DNA of 64,000 nt from CAWAWP01 sp963841205 (GTDB taxonomy: Bacteria; Chloroflexota; Ktedonobacteria; Ktedonobacterales; JADMIN01): positions 186,001 through 250,000 of the forward strand of contig CAWJCH010000002.1 of the NCBI GenBank assembly GCA_963841205.1, read 5' to 3'. A model generated the notes under the pieces. It was not told the origin of the DNA. It did not search any database and worked only from the letters and a program-made list of their open reading frames with translations. This document shows positions 23,730-33,192 of this stretch, one piece after another. Position numbers and translations under genes: made by a program. Numbering within the stretch: the stretch's first letter is position 1; every line of letters starts with the position of its first letter.

Positions 23730-26033
23730 TCACTGACGGTCGTCCGCGCGAGCTGTGTCGTGGAAGTCGTCGAGACGGATCGGCAGCGCGCGAAGCCGGC
23801 GTCCTGTGGCGTGATAGATCGCACTCGCTATGGCTGGCGCGACACCGCAGATGACGACCTCGCCCAGGCCCTTCGCCCCGATCGGGCTGAATTGCAAATC
23901 GGGGGCGTCGACGAAGTCGACGAGATACTCGCCGATGTCGGCATTCACCGGCACATGATACGCAGCGAGGTTCGCGTTGAGGAATCCGCCGAACCGGGGA
24001 TCTACCTCGCTGGCCTCGCGCAGACACGCGCCGATCCCCCAGACGAGGCCGCCAAGCGCCTGACTGCGCGCGGTCCGTGCGCTGATGACCTTGCCACAGT
24101 CGACCACGCTGATGGCACGCGGCACGCGCACCTCGAAAGTCTCAGGGTCAAGCGTCACCTCGATGAAATGCGCGGCGAATGAGAATGAGACGAAGTCGGG
24201 ATATTCCGGTCCTGCGACTGCCACAAGTCCGTGCTGTGCACGGTCGAAGGCTTGCTCGGATTGTCCTGCGGCTATGCGCTGCACCTCAGCGACGATGAAG
24301 TCCCGGCCCGCGCTCTCGAGGAGGTCGACCATAGTCACAGAGGTGCCGGCCGAGGTCGCAACGGTTCCGGACGCCGTTACCTCAATGCTCGACGGCTGTT
24401 CCGCGTGGAAGACACCGTTTAGTTGGCTGGTCGCCATGCCAACCAGCTGGTCGCGCAGCTTGTTACAGGCCTCATACACCGCCGAGCACGTCGACGCCGT
24501 GCCCCATGACCCGGCTGTCAGTTGCTGCGGCGGGGCATTGGTGTCCCCAAGGGTGATCTGGACATTTGCCGGCGCCACCCCGAGTCGCTCGCCCACCACG
24601 ACCGTAATCGCGCTGCGTAACCCTTGACCCATCTCGTGCCCGCTCACGCGGACCTCGACAGAGCCATCGCGGCTGAAACTGATGCGCGCGGCGGCCGGAG
24701 TGATGCACCCTGGATAGCAGCCTAGCGCGACGCCCCACCCTATCAGGTCGCCATTTGCCGCGCGCATCGAACCCGGCGTCGGATTCCGCTTAGACCATCC
24801 GAAGAGAGAGGCGCCGCGGTTGAGACACTCGGCGACGTGGCGAGACGAAAATGGTTTACCGGTCACGGGATCGACCTGTGCGTCATTCATGAGTCGCAGC
24901 TGGACCGGATCCATGCCGAGCTCATACGCCAGTTCGTCCACGGCACTCTCGAAGGCGAATGCCGCGATGTGTTCCCACGGTCCGCGCATAAATCCGGGCG
25001 TTTGCACGTCGGTGCGCACGAGATAGTTCGCGCTGCGAAAGTTCGGGATCGCGTAGAAGCGGGATGTGACGTCGCTGCCCAAGGTGGGATACAAGTCGTG
25101 CCGCGAGGTCTGCTGCCACGTCTGGTGGACCGCAGCCACCATCCGGCCGTTCCGATCCGCAGCCAGCTTCACGCGCTGCCTGGTCGCCGGCCGGAAGGCT
25201 GCATCGTAAAAGTTTTGGTCGCGCGGCATGACGAGTTTTACGGGCCTGTCGAGGCGGCGCGCGGCGACGGTGGCAAACGTGGTGTGCGATCCCAGCGAGT
25301 TTCTCTGGCCAAAAGCGCCGCCGGCGTACGGCGACACCACGCGCACATTCGCGGGGTCGATCCCCAGCTGGTGGCTCAGGCCGAATCGGAGGCCCTCCGC
25401 GTTTTGGGTCGACTCGTGCACGGTGAGGGTACCGTCATCCCATTCGGCGACGGTCGCGAGGAGTTCCATCTGGTTGTGGTGTTGGGGCGACCCGACATAG
25501 TCGGCCTCGACAACGACGCACGGATCCCTGGCCAGCGCGGCATCCACATCTCCCAGCGCCTTATCAGCGAACGGCGGGATCGGCAGGGCTTGCGCTTGGA
25601 GCACGGTTTCGGCGCCGGGGGCGTCGAGCGTCACGCTGAAGGGCTCTACCTCGTACTCGGCGCGGACGAGCGCCGACGCTTCGCTCGCTGCTTCGAGCGA
25701 GTCGGCGACGACCAGCGCGATCGGCTGGCCACGGTACGAGACGCGATCGGTCTGCATGAGGGCAATGCTTTGAAAGCCTGTTCCGCCGCCAAAGATGAAA
25801 CCGGGCGGCTGCAGACGGTCCATGGATTCGTGGGTCAGCACCAGTAAGACCCCGGCGATTCGTTCGGCGGCGGATGTGTCGATGACCGCAATGCGTCCCC
25901 TTCCGACCGTCGCCACGACGAGCATCGCGTAGGCGAGTCCGGGTCGCGCGTCGTCCGCTCCGAAGCGCGTTGATCCGGTCACCTTCGCGCGCGCGCCGAC
26001 GCGTTGGAGGTCAGACCCCAAGGTGACGCTCAT
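23730..26033 (-). CDS. paoC: Molybdenum-binding subunit, xanthine dehydrogenase family (PaoC-like)
   Basis: This 767-residue large subunit holds the molybdopterin cofactor of a xanthine dehydrogenase/aldehyde oxidoreductase family enzyme. Visible signatures are the N-terminal GARAKVTGSTRFGAD, the Mo-cofactor loops NAEGLRFGLSHQLGI and SPYAGGAFGQRNSLGSH, GHEMGQGLRSAITVVV, and the catalytic glutamate segment GAKGLGEVVICGVAPAIASA near the C-terminus. Its ATG overlaps the FAD subunit stop (ATGA) and AAGGAG precedes it. With the two genes upstream it forms a PaoABC-type complex, probably oxidising aromatic or aliphatic aldehydes. No twin-arginine signal is seen on any subunit, so a cytoplasmic location is likely. 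Confidence 0.92.
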   Translation of the reverse strand: MSVTLGSDLQRVGARAKVTGSTRFGADDARPGLAYAMLVVATVGRGRIAVIDTSAAERIAGVLLVLTHESMDRLQPPGFIFGGGTGFQSIALMQTDRVSYRGQPIALVVADSLEAASEASALVRAEYEVEPFSVTLDAPGAETVLQAQALPIPPFADKALGDVDAALARDPCVVVEADYVGSPQHHNQMELLATVAEWDDGTLTVHESTQNAEGLRFGLSHQLGIDPANVRVVSPYAGGAFGQRNSLGSHTTFATVAARRLDRPVKLVMPRDQNFYDAAFRPATRQRVKLAADRNGRMVAAVHQTWQQTSRHDLYPTLGSDVTSRFYAIPNFRSANYLVRTDVQTPGFMRGPWEHIAAFAFESAVDELAYELGMDPVQLRLMNDAQVDPVTGKPFSSRHVAECLNRGASLFGWSKRNPTPGSMRAANGDLIGWGVALGCYPGCITPAAARISFSRDGSVEVRVSGHEMGQGLRSAITVVVGERLGVAPANVQITLGDTNAPPQQLTAGSWGTASTCSAVYEACNKLRDQLVGMATSQLNGVFHAEQPSSIEVTASGTVATSAGTSVTMVDLLESAGRDFIVAEVQRIAAGQSEQAFDRAQHGLVAVAGPEYPDFVSFSFAAHFIEVTLDPETFEVRVPRAISVVDCGKVISARTARSQALGGLVWGIGACLREASEVDPRFGGFLNANLAAYHVPVNADIGEYLVDFVDAPDLQFSPIGAKGLGEVVICGVAPAIASAIYHATGRRLRALPIRLDDFHDTARADDRQ

Positions 26034-27043
26034 CGTTCGCTCCTTTCCTTGGCGATCATGAGCGATTTCGCAAGGCTCTTAGGGCCGAGGGACATCTTGA
26101 ATCTGCTTGCGTTGCGGGGTGTTGCGTCGGCAAAAGCAAGGGTACCCGCATGAAGCGCCGTTTCCCACGTGAGGGGCTCGCCGACCAAACTTCGCTCCGC
26201 GGCCGCCGCACGCCAGGGCTTGGTGGCAACACCACCGAGCGCGATGCGCGCGTCCCGCACAAGGCCACCGTCGACGAGAATAGCTACCGCGCACGACACC
26301 GCGGCAAACGCATACGACTCGCGGTCGCGCACCTTGTGATACGTCGACGCTCGACCAAGCGGAGTGATCGGGACGCGGATACGTGTGATCAACTCATCGG
26401 GCTCCAACACGGTTTCGAGGTGTGGCGTATCACCGGGGAGGCGGTGCAGGTCGAGCAACGGAATCGTGCGCTCTCCGCGCGGACTGACGGCGTCTACGCG
26501 GGCGTCGAACGCGGCAAGCGCGACGGCAAAATCCCCCGGATACGTCGCGATGCACGAGTCGCTCCCGCCGAAGATCGCGTGCCCTCGATTCAGCCCCGCG
26601 AGCGCGGCGCAGCCGCTGCCGGGGGAGCGTTTATTGCAGGGATACGACGTCCCACGGAAATACTCACAGCGCGTCCGCTGGAGCAGGTTGCCGCCGAGCG
26701 TCGCCATGTTGCGCAGCTGCTCCGATGCGGCCTTCTGCAATGATTCCGCGAGGGCTGGATACTCGCGCAGCAGCGTCGGATCGGCCGACACGTCGCTCAT
26801 CTTCGCCAACGCGCCGAAGATCAGTTCCCTCGTGCCAGTCGTGCTGAAGCTTTGGAGCTCTCCGATCGCGGTGATGTCGACGAGTCGGGCAGCGCGCATC
26901 ACATCGAGTCGCATCAGGTCGACTAGCGTCGTGCCGCCCGCGAGGAAGCGATTATGGTGACCGTTGCCGGTGCCGTTGGCATCACCGATGACCTGTATCG
27001 CTTCGGCCACCGACCTGGCGCGGACGTAGGTGAAGTTGTCCAT
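26030..27043 (-). CDS. paoB: FAD-binding subunit with extra 4-Cys cluster site (PaoB-like)
   Basis: This 337-residue medium subunit carries FAD between the iron-sulfur and molybdenum subunits. FLAGGTTLVDLM (residues 33-44) and TLGGNLLQR are the FAD-binding loops. The insert with Cys126, Cys136, Cys145 and Cys164 (CEYFRG, CNKR, GSGCAAL, DSCIAT) matches the additional [4Fe-4S]-binding loop known in E. coli PaoB, which separates this group from ordinary xanthine dehydrogenases. The C-terminal CO-dehydrogenase-type domain follows. It starts two bases after the 2Fe-2S gene stop and overlaps paoC, so it is one operon. Confidence 0.92.
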   Translation of the reverse strand: MDNFTYVRARSVAEAIQVIGDANGTGNGHHNRFLAGGTTLVDLMRLDVMRAARLVDITAIGELQSFSTTGTRELIFGALAKMSDVSADPTLLREYPALAESLQKAASEQLRNMATLGGNLLQRTRCEYFRGTSYPCNKRSPGSGCAALAGLNRGHAIFGGSDSCIATYPGDFAVALAAFDARVDAVSPRGERTIPLLDLHRLPGDTPHLETVLEPDELITRIRVPITPLGRASTYHKVRDRESYAFAAVSCAVAILVDGGLVRDARIALGGVATKPWRAAAAERSLVGEPLTWETALHAGTLAFADATPRNASRFKMSLGPKSLAKSLMIAKERSER

Positions 27044-27045
27044 CG

Positions 27046-27549
27046 CTACGTGCTTCCCATCGTCGACGCAACCTCTTCGATCGCGTCGACGATACCTTCA
27101 TAGGCGCCGCAGCGGCAAAGATTCCCGCTCATGTACTCGCGAATCTCGGCGCGCGATCCAGCGTGCCCCTCCTTGACGCACGCGACGGCCGCCATGATTT
27201 GGCCCGGAGTGCAATAGCCGCACTGGAGCGCATCGTGGTCGAGGAACGCCTGCTGCAGGGGGTGCAGGCGATCGCCGTCGGCCAACCCCTCGATCGTCGT
27301 CACAGTTTTCTCGTGCGCTTGCACCGCGAGCGTTAGGCACGAGAGGACGCGGCGCCCAGCGAGGTGCACCGTGCAGGCTCCGCATTGACCGTGATCGCAA
27401 CCTTTCTTGGTCCCGGTGAGTGCCAGATGTTCCCGCAACGCGTCCAGCAGTGAGACCCGCGGTTCGACGAGGAGCGCGCGGTCCACTCCGTTGACGTTCA
27501 ACTGAACAAGCACGAGCTGACTCGTCTGCTCGACGACCTGCATCGCCAT
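27046..27549 (-). CDS. paoA: 2Fe-2S subunit of aldehyde oxidoreductase (PaoA-like)
   Basis: This 167-residue small subunit carries two [2Fe-2S] clusters. The plant-type cluster is CDHGQCGAC with Cys51, Cys56, Cys59 and Cys71, and the second is CGYCTPG (Cys110, Cys113) plus CRCG (Cys145, Cys147). It passes electrons from the molybdenum site to FAD. GGAGGT precedes the ATG at 27549. It is first in the operon, in the order 2Fe-2S, FAD, Mo. No Tat signal is present, unlike periplasmic E. coli PaoA. Confidence 0.94.
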   Translation of the reverse strand: MAMQVVEQTSQLVLVQLNVNGVDRALLVEPRVSLLDALREHLALTGTKKGCDHGQCGACTVHLAGRRVLSCLTLAVQAHEKTVTTIEGLADGDRLHPLQQAFLDHDALQCGYCTPGQIMAAVACVKEGHAGSRAEIREYMSGNLCRCGAYEGIVDAIEEVASTMGST

Positions 27550-28234
27550 GGTGGACCTCCTACCTCCGGCGCCTCCCGCTGTTCAGCCGGTAGCCCTGAC
27601 CCACCGGACAAGATCGCCGCCCATGGTACGCCGCGCCAGCCGGGCGAGTGCTTCGCTCGCCGATTCGAGCGTCAAGACATGCGCAATCGGCGCTGGCACG
27701 TTCGAGGGAACTTCGAGGGAACGCGGCACCAACACGTTTCCCGCAACATACAGACCACAGCTAACTCGCCGCCTCCTCATTGTCACAACCTCGTCACGGC
27801 TTCTGCTCGTTTCCTTTCCTCGCCCGCCCCACACCCGGGAAGGATGCCCGATGCTCCCCCGCGCCGCGGAGCCTCATGCCCATTGACAGCCACACGGGCA
27901 GCCACTCGAGGTCGGCAAGAAACGTGTCATGAAACGTAACGCTGTCGTACGCGCCTCCTGTCACACTGTCAATATGGCCGCTGGTGACCCGCCAGCGGTA
28001 AGCGCGGCCATGGTCAACTAGCTCTCGGGAGTTCGCTCGACGACTCGGCCCCAGATAGAGCAAGTATGGCCATCGGCGTGACATCGAATCTGCGCGTTGC
28101 TGCCGCGGACGCCCAGAGGCATGCACCCCAAGATGGTGAAGAATCCTCCCGGCGCGCAGGCACCAGCTACCAGCGCCTGGATAGACGTCCCACGGTCCTT
28201 GGATCGTGGGACCGTATCAGCACAGGAAGGTCCG
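27550..28234. other. Long intergenic region upstream of two divergent redox operons
   Basis: There is no clear intact gene. On the minus strand 27583-27690 reads PAPIAHVLTLESASEALARL, which faintly resembles the C-terminus of medium-chain dehydrogenases (possible relic, weak). A hairpin CCGCTGG...CCAGCGG lies at 27978-27998. An inverted repeat at 28187-28212 is listed separately. Promoters for the paoABC-type operon and the P450 cassette must lie here. Confidence 0.35.
28187..28212. promoter_or_regulatory. Inverted repeat before the P450 cassette
   Basis: GTCCCACG and CGTGGGAC are exact complements around a 10-base spacer, with further pairing of the flanking ACG/CGT bases. It ends 22 bases before the ferredoxin start, so it may be an operator or a leader hairpin controlling the ferredoxin-reductase-P450 operon. 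Confidence 0.45.
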
Positions 28235-28570
28235 ATGACATCAGCGCACGCATCCACCACGGAACCGCCCACCACCGAACGGCCCACACCAGCGAGTCCC
28301 ATGCATGTGGTGGTCGATCTCAATCGCTGCCAGTCCTACGCCCAGTGTTGCTTCTTGGCCCCCAGCGTCTTCACGCTGCACGGCGAGGAAGCGCTCTGGT
28401 ACGATCCCGCCCCCGACGAAGCGCAGCGGGAGCACGTGTTGCAGGCCGCCGCTGCGTGCCCAGTGCAGGCCATCGTCGTCGAAGGAACAGAAGCGGCGCA
28501 CCGCCGGCATACTCGGCACGCCGAGCACAAGGGACATGGGGAGGCGCCGCATGCAGCACAACGGACATAG
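28235..28570 (+). CDS. P450-type ferredoxin ([3Fe-4S] class)
   Basis: This 111-residue ferredoxin has the core VVVDLNRCQSYAQCCFLAPS and, later, AAAACPVQAI. Cysteines 32, 38 and 75 match the pattern of the small 3Fe-4S ferredoxins that serve bacterial cytochromes P450; the usual middle Cys of a 4Fe-4S site is absent. A Pro/Thr-rich N-terminus and a His-rich C-terminus (HRRHTRHAEHKGHGEA) are unusual. AGGAAGG lies before the ATG at 28235. The next gene, its reductase, overlaps by 20 bases, and a P450 follows. Confidence 0.88.
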   Translation: MTSAHASTTEPPTTERPTPASPMHVVVDLNRCQSYAQCCFLAPSVFTLHGEEALWYDPAPDEAQREHVLQAAAACPVQAIVVEGTEAAHRRHTRHAEHKGHGEAPHAAQRT

Positions 28571-30026
28571 CAACGGCCATCACGACGGCCGTCACAACGG
28601 GGCCCGGCCCGTGTTCACGCGCGGCGGGCGCATCGTGATCGTAGGCGCCTCGCTTGCCGGCATCACCGCGGCGGAGACGCTGCGCGCCGAGGGCTTTACC
28701 GGCCCGCTGACGGTCATCGGCGACGAGCCGTATCTGCCTTACGACCGCCCGCCGCTCTCCAAAGCCGTGCTGACCGGCTGGGTGCCGGCCGACCATACCC
28801 AACTGCCGAGGCGCGAGACGCTGACGGGCGTCGAGTGGCGGCTTGGCGTTCCGGCGACCGGCCTGGATCTGTCGGGCAAACGCGTCCGCCTGGCCGACGG
28901 ACAGACCGTCCCCTACGACCGCCTCCTCATCGCCACCGGCACGCGGGCCCGCCAATGGCCCAACCCGACCCAGGCGGCGTTGGAGGGCGTCTTCACCGTG
29001 CGCGGCCGCGATGATGCCCTGCGACTGCGGCAGCGACTCGCCGCCAAGCCTCGTCGCGTACTCGTGATCGGGGGCGGCTTCACCGGGTCGGAGATTGCCT
29101 CCGACTGCCGCGAGCTGGGCCTGCCGGTCACGGTGATCGAACGCGGGGTCGCTCCGCTGGTGGGCGCCCTGGGCGGATTGCTGGCGGATCGCATGGCCCG
29201 CTTGCAACGCGAGCATGGCGTAGATCTGCACTGTCCGATGACCGTGGCTGCCCTGGAGGGAGATGCGCACGGCCGCTTGCGTCGCGCCACACTCTCGGAC
29301 GGCAGCACCATCGATGCCGACGTGGCCGTCGTGGCGCTCGGGGCGATCCGCAATACGGAGTGGCTGCACAATAGTGGGCTTGCCGTCGGGTCCTTCGGGG
29401 TCGCCTGCGAGGCCTCGTGCCGCGTCGTCGACATCAACGCCATAGTCGTTGACGACGTCTTCGTCGCCGGCGACATCGCGCGCTTCCCGAATCCGGTCTT
29501 CGATTATCAGTTCATGGCGCTGGAGCATTGGGGCAACGCGGTAGACCAAGCGAGCGTAGCCGCGCACAACATGATCAGCGCCCCCGCCGACCGCCGCCCG
29601 CACGTGGCCGTGCCGGCCTTCTGGTCCAGCCAGTTCGGCGTCAATATCAAATCGGTCGGCGTGCCCTCGGCGGCCGACGAGGTGATGATCACGCAAGGCT
29701 CGCTAGACGATGCCAGCTTCGTCGCCGCCTACGGCACCAAACACGGGCGGATGGTAGCGGCCGTCGCCTTCAATCATGCCAAGTGGGTCGAGTTCTATCG
29801 GCGCCTGATCGAGCAAGCGGCGCCGTTTCCCCCGGCGACGTCTGTCGTCGAGCATCTCGCGTCCAGGTCCCCCTACCGGTCCCCGGTGCCCGCCGCGTTT
29901 CCCGACCCGCGGGAGCCCACCCACGACGCGACCGTGGTCTTGACCGGCCACGACCCCAACGAACAGCGAGTGCAGTGGATTCCGCGCGAGCGCGACGCCA
30001 CCCCACGCGTACCCGCACACGCGTGA
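28551..30026 (+). CDS. FAD-dependent ferredoxin reductase
   Basis: This 491-residue NAD(P)H:ferredoxin reductase is of the putidaredoxin-reductase type. The FAD motif is IVIVGASLAGITAAETL (residues 28-44), YLPYDRPPLSK follows, and the NAD motif is VLVIGGGFTGSEIAS (171-185). VFVAGDIARFPN and the C-terminal reductase domain complete the fold. The first 20 residues are rich in His, Asn and Gly. GGGGAGG precedes the ATG at 28551, inside the end of the ferredoxin gene, implying coupled translation. It supplies electrons to the ferredoxin and so to the P450 that begins 17 bases after its stop. Confidence 0.92.
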   Translation: MQHNGHSNGHHDGRHNGARPVFTRGGRIVIVGASLAGITAAETLRAEGFTGPLTVIGDEPYLPYDRPPLSKAVLTGWVPADHTQLPRRETLTGVEWRLGVPATGLDLSGKRVRLADGQTVPYDRLLIATGTRARQWPNPTQAALEGVFTVRGRDDALRLRQRLAAKPRRVLVIGGGFTGSEIASDCRELGLPVTVIERGVAPLVGALGGLLADRMARLQREHGVDLHCPMTVAALEGDAHGRLRRATLSDGSTIDADVAVVALGAIRNTEWLHNSGLAVGSFGVACEASCRVVDINAIVVDDVFVAGDIARFPNPVFDYQFMALEHWGNAVDQASVAAHNMISAPADRRPHVAVPAFWSSQFGVNIKSVGVPSAADEVMITQGSLDDASFVAAYGTKHGRMVAAVAFNHAKWVEFYRRLIEQAAPFPPATSVVEHLASRSPYRSPVPAAFPDPREPTHDATVVLTGHDPNEQRVQWIPRERDATPRVPAHA

Positions 30027-30042
30027 AGTAAGGAGGCCAACG

Positions 30043-31311
30043 ATGGATCGAGTCACCCCCGACACCACGATCTTGCGACAGATCTTCGACCCTGCCAATC
30101 GCGCCAACCCTTGGCCGCTGTGGGCCAAGCTACGCGAGTCGCCGGTCAGTTGGCAGGAAGACGGCCCTGCTGCGGGTGGGACCTACGTCGTGAGCACCTA
30201 TCGCGAGATCGAAGCGCTGCTCCATGATCCGCGGATCAGTTCCGATCTGAGGCACAGCACGCAAACGGGAGGACAGGCCTTTTCGCCCAACGCCCCGCAC
30301 ACATTTATCAGCCTAGACCCCCCTGAGCACGACCGCCTGCGCGCGCTGGCAATGCGCCACTTCGGGCCACCGGAGCGCCCAGCATACCTGGAACAGTTGC
30401 GCCCCGAGATGCTCCGGATCGTGAGCACGCTGCTCGATCAGTTGCAGGGCCAGCACCAGCTCGATCTCGTTGAGGACTTCAACTATCAACTGCCCGTGAC
30501 AGTAATCAGCCGGATTCTGGGCGTCCCATCCGAGGACGAGCCGCAATTCAAGATCTGGGCGTCCGCACTCATCGAAAATCTGGCGGAGCAGGGTCAAGCG
30601 GCTCGGCGCCAGGTGGAACAGGCGCAGAGCGACCTGAACCAGTATATGGCCGAGCTGATAGAGCGCCACCGCAAACAGCCGGGAGACGATTTGCTGTCGC
30701 TGATGGCAATCGATGCCGGCCACGAAGGAGGCATGACAGATCGCCAGCTTGTCGCAACCGGGGTGTTGCTGCTGATCGCCGGCCACGAAACCACCGTGAA
30801 TCTCTTGAGCAATGGGATGCTCGCACTGCTGCGGCAGCCGGCTATCCTCGAGCGTCTACGCCGCGCGCCGGAGATGATCCCAGCTGCCGTGGAGGAGATG
30901 CTGCGTTATGATGGACCGGTGCAATTCCTCCCCCAACGGACCACGCTAGATGAAATTCGGGTGGCGGGGACAAGCATTCCAAAAGGGGTTTTGCTCACGC
31001 TGGCCCTGGCCGCGGGCAACCGTGACCCGTCGCGGTTCCCAGATCCCGACCTTTTCGATCCGGAGCGGCGTGATAACCAGCACTTGGGATTTGGCAGTGG
31101 CATTCACAGCTGCTTCGGCGCCCCGCTGGCGCGCATCGAAGCGCAGATCGCCTTCCCCGAGCTGCTCCGGCGGCTAGAGCAGCCTCAGCTGGTCGCGGAC
31201 CCGCCCCCCTACCGGCCAAGTCCCCTCCTGCGCGGTCCACAGCACCTGCTGATCGACGTCAAGCAGGTGCGGTCGAGCGGGAAGCCGCTGGCAGCGATGG
31301 CACAGCGGTAA
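30043..31311 (+). CDS. Cytochrome P450
   Basis: This 422-residue soluble bacterial P450 (CYP) has the I-helix oxygen-activation motif AGHETT (246-251), the K-helix ExxR EEMLR (Glu285, Arg288) and the heme loop FGSGIHSCFG with the Cys357 ligand. AAGGAGG stands before the ATG. With the two genes upstream it forms a self-contained class I monooxygenase: NAD(P)H to FAD reductase, to [3Fe-4S] ferredoxin, to P450. The substrate is unknown; terpenoid, fatty acid or xenobiotic hydroxylation are all possible. A short relic of a second P450 begins right after it. Confidence 0.96.
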   Translation: MDRVTPDTTILRQIFDPANRANPWPLWAKLRESPVSWQEDGPAAGGTYVVSTYREIEALLHDPRISSDLRHSTQTGGQAFSPNAPHTFISLDPPEHDRLRALAMRHFGPPERPAYLEQLRPEMLRIVSTLLDQLQGQHQLDLVEDFNYQLPVTVISRILGVPSEDEPQFKIWASALIENLAEQGQAARRQVEQAQSDLNQYMAELIERHRKQPGDDLLSLMAIDAGHEGGMTDRQLVATGVLLLIAGHETTVNLLSNGMLALLRQPAILERLRRAPEMIPAAVEEMLRYDGPVQFLPQRTTLDEIRVAGTSIPKGVLLTLALAAGNRDPSRFPDPDLFDPERRDNQHLGFGSGIHSCFGAPLARIEAQIAFPELLRRLEQPQLVADPPPYRPSPLLRGPQHLLIDVKQVRSSGKPLAAMAQR

Positions 31312-31715
31312 GCAAGGAAACCGACCATATCCCACGACATCCCTGCCACCACCCACACCACGATCTTGCGGCGGATCTTCGACTACACCAATCGCGCGAA
31401 CCCGTTCGCACTCCCGATGACGATGGATCGGTCATATGCGGGGCGTCCCCCGAGTGGATAGGCCGCGATTCCCCATCTAGGCCGGGTCGCTCGCGGCTAG
31501 GGAGAGTGGCGCAGACCGGTGCGCAACGTCGCAAGCGGGATGCGGATGCGCTCAACGGAGAGCAGCAGGAGGCCCTCAATGGCCGCGTCAACACCTGATT
31601 CAGTGCCCGAGAGCAACCGTGATGGGGAGGGAGGCAGCAGACAGCAGCGCGAGCAACGCGAGCACGAGCGACGGCGGGACCCACAAGCCCGACTCAAGGC
31701 GTCCACGCTGGACAC
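31312..31715 (+). other. Region holding a P450 5' relic and unassigned sequence
   Basis: Positions 31318-31420 mirror the start of the upstream P450 gene (see separate entry). From about 31420 to 31715 no gene is recognised. An ATG at 31621 opens a frame, but it is not in register with the sugar transporter that begins near 31716. Confidence 0.4.
31318..31420 (+). pseudogene. 5' relic of a second cytochrome P450 gene
   Basis: The sequence reads TTILRRIFDYTNRANPFALP, matching TTILRQIFDPANRANPWPLW of the intact P450 at 30043. The preceding ribosome-site area (AGCAAGGAAACCGACC) also resembles the AGTAAGGAGGCCAACG of the intact gene. The start codon has become ATA and homology ends after about 25 codons. 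It is a remnant of a former tandem P450. Confidence 0.8.
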
Positions 31716-33118
31716 ATTGCCCCGTACATCTACTATGTTGCGCTCGCCGCCGCGATAGGCGGTCTGCTCTTCGGGTATGACACGGGCGTCGTATCCGGCG
31801 CTCAGCATTCCTTCGTGCGCGACTTCCATCTCAGCGCCACGCAGCAGGAGCTCGCCGTGAGCGCGGTCCTCGTCGGTGCCTGATCGGTGCGCTCGTGGCT
31901 GGTAAGGCTGCCGATTGGCTTGGACGCCGAGTATTCTTGATCGCGATGGGCAGCGTCTTTGGTGCTGGGGCGATCTTGACGGCGCTTGCGCCGTCGTACG
32001 TGTGGCTGGTGTTGTTCCGCGTGCTGGTCGGCATAGGTGTGGGTGGCGCGTCGGTCGGTGCCCCCATGTACACGACGGAGCGCGTGCCGGCGCGGGTGCG
32101 CGGGCAATTGGTCTTCCTGTTCCAGCTGGCACTCACGTTCGGTATCGTCGTCTCGTACATCATCGACTTCTGGTTCGCGAGCGCAGGCTGGGGCTGGCGC
32201 CCGATGTTCGGCGTCGCCGTGCTCCCCGCACTGGTGCTGGTGATCGGCATGTTCTTCCTTACCGACACTCCGCGCTGGTATGCCAGCAAGGGACACTGGG
32301 ACAAAGCCTACGACGCCATGTTGCAAACGTCAGGCGTTGAGTCTGCATCTCGCGCGGAGGTGCAACGCATCCGCCGCGCCCTAGAGCAGCAGGCGCGGTC
32401 GCATCCAGCGGAGCTGCTGCGGCCAGGTCTTCGCGTCGCGCTGCTGGTCGGCGTAGGGTTGGCCATCCTACAGCAGTTCGTCGGCATCAACACGATCATC
32501 TACTATGCCCCACTCGTACTGGGCAATACCGGCATCGGGCAGGCCGGCAACTCGCTGCTCGGCGCGCTCATCGTGGGCATCGTGAACTTTCTCACCACGG
32601 TCGTCGCGATCTTCCTGGTGGACCGCATCGGCCGGCGCCCGCTCCTGCTCATCAGCAGCACCGGCATGCTCGCGACGCTCGTCGCGACCGGCACCCTCTT
32701 CGCGCTAGGCTCGCATACCTACGGCATACTGCTGCTGATCGCGGTGATGCTCTACATCGTCTCCTTCGCCATCGGCTTCGGCCCGTGCTTCTGGTTGCTT
32801 AGCTCCGAGATCTTCCCCACCCGGCTGCGCGCCACCGGGGAGAGCGTGTCCGCGTTCTTCAACTGGAGCGCCAACTTCCTGGTGAGCGCAACCTTCCTGA
32901 CGCTGATTCTAGGCATCGGTCCGACGTACACGTTCTGGCTCTTCGCCTGCTTTGCCATCGTCACCATCGTCTTCACGTACAAGCTGGTGCCCGAGACGAA
33001 GCACAAGCCGCTTGAGCAGATCGAGGCCTACTGGCGCAACGGGCGCGATTGGAATGCCGCGGAACAGGCGGCCCGTGGCGAGGATGGGCAGGGCCAGATA
33101 TGGCCGGCAGCCAGCTGA
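31716..33118 (+). pseudogene. Sugar:proton symporter (MFS sugar porter family), frameshifted near the N-terminus
   Basis: The long frame from 31895 encodes most of a sugar porter: ADWLGRRVFLIAMGSV, GAPMYTTERVPARVRGQLVF, DTPRWYASKG, QQFVGINTIIYYAP, DRIGRRPLLLIS and FGPCFWLLSSEIFPTRLRATG. The first helix (IYYVALAAAIGGLLFGYDTGVVSGA) lies upstream in another frame and ends at a TGA at 31881. Inserting one C there (GCC CTG ATC) would join them as VGALIGALVAGKAADWLG. No convincing start codon is found for the N-terminal part. It was probably a xylose, arabinose or galactose importer; inactive as written. Confidence 0.82.
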
Positions 33119-33192
33119 GCACGTGTGTGAGCCAGGCAGCCCGGTCCTACAGCCCGTTATGAACGTGAAGTCGAGCGCGCGTACACTGGGGT

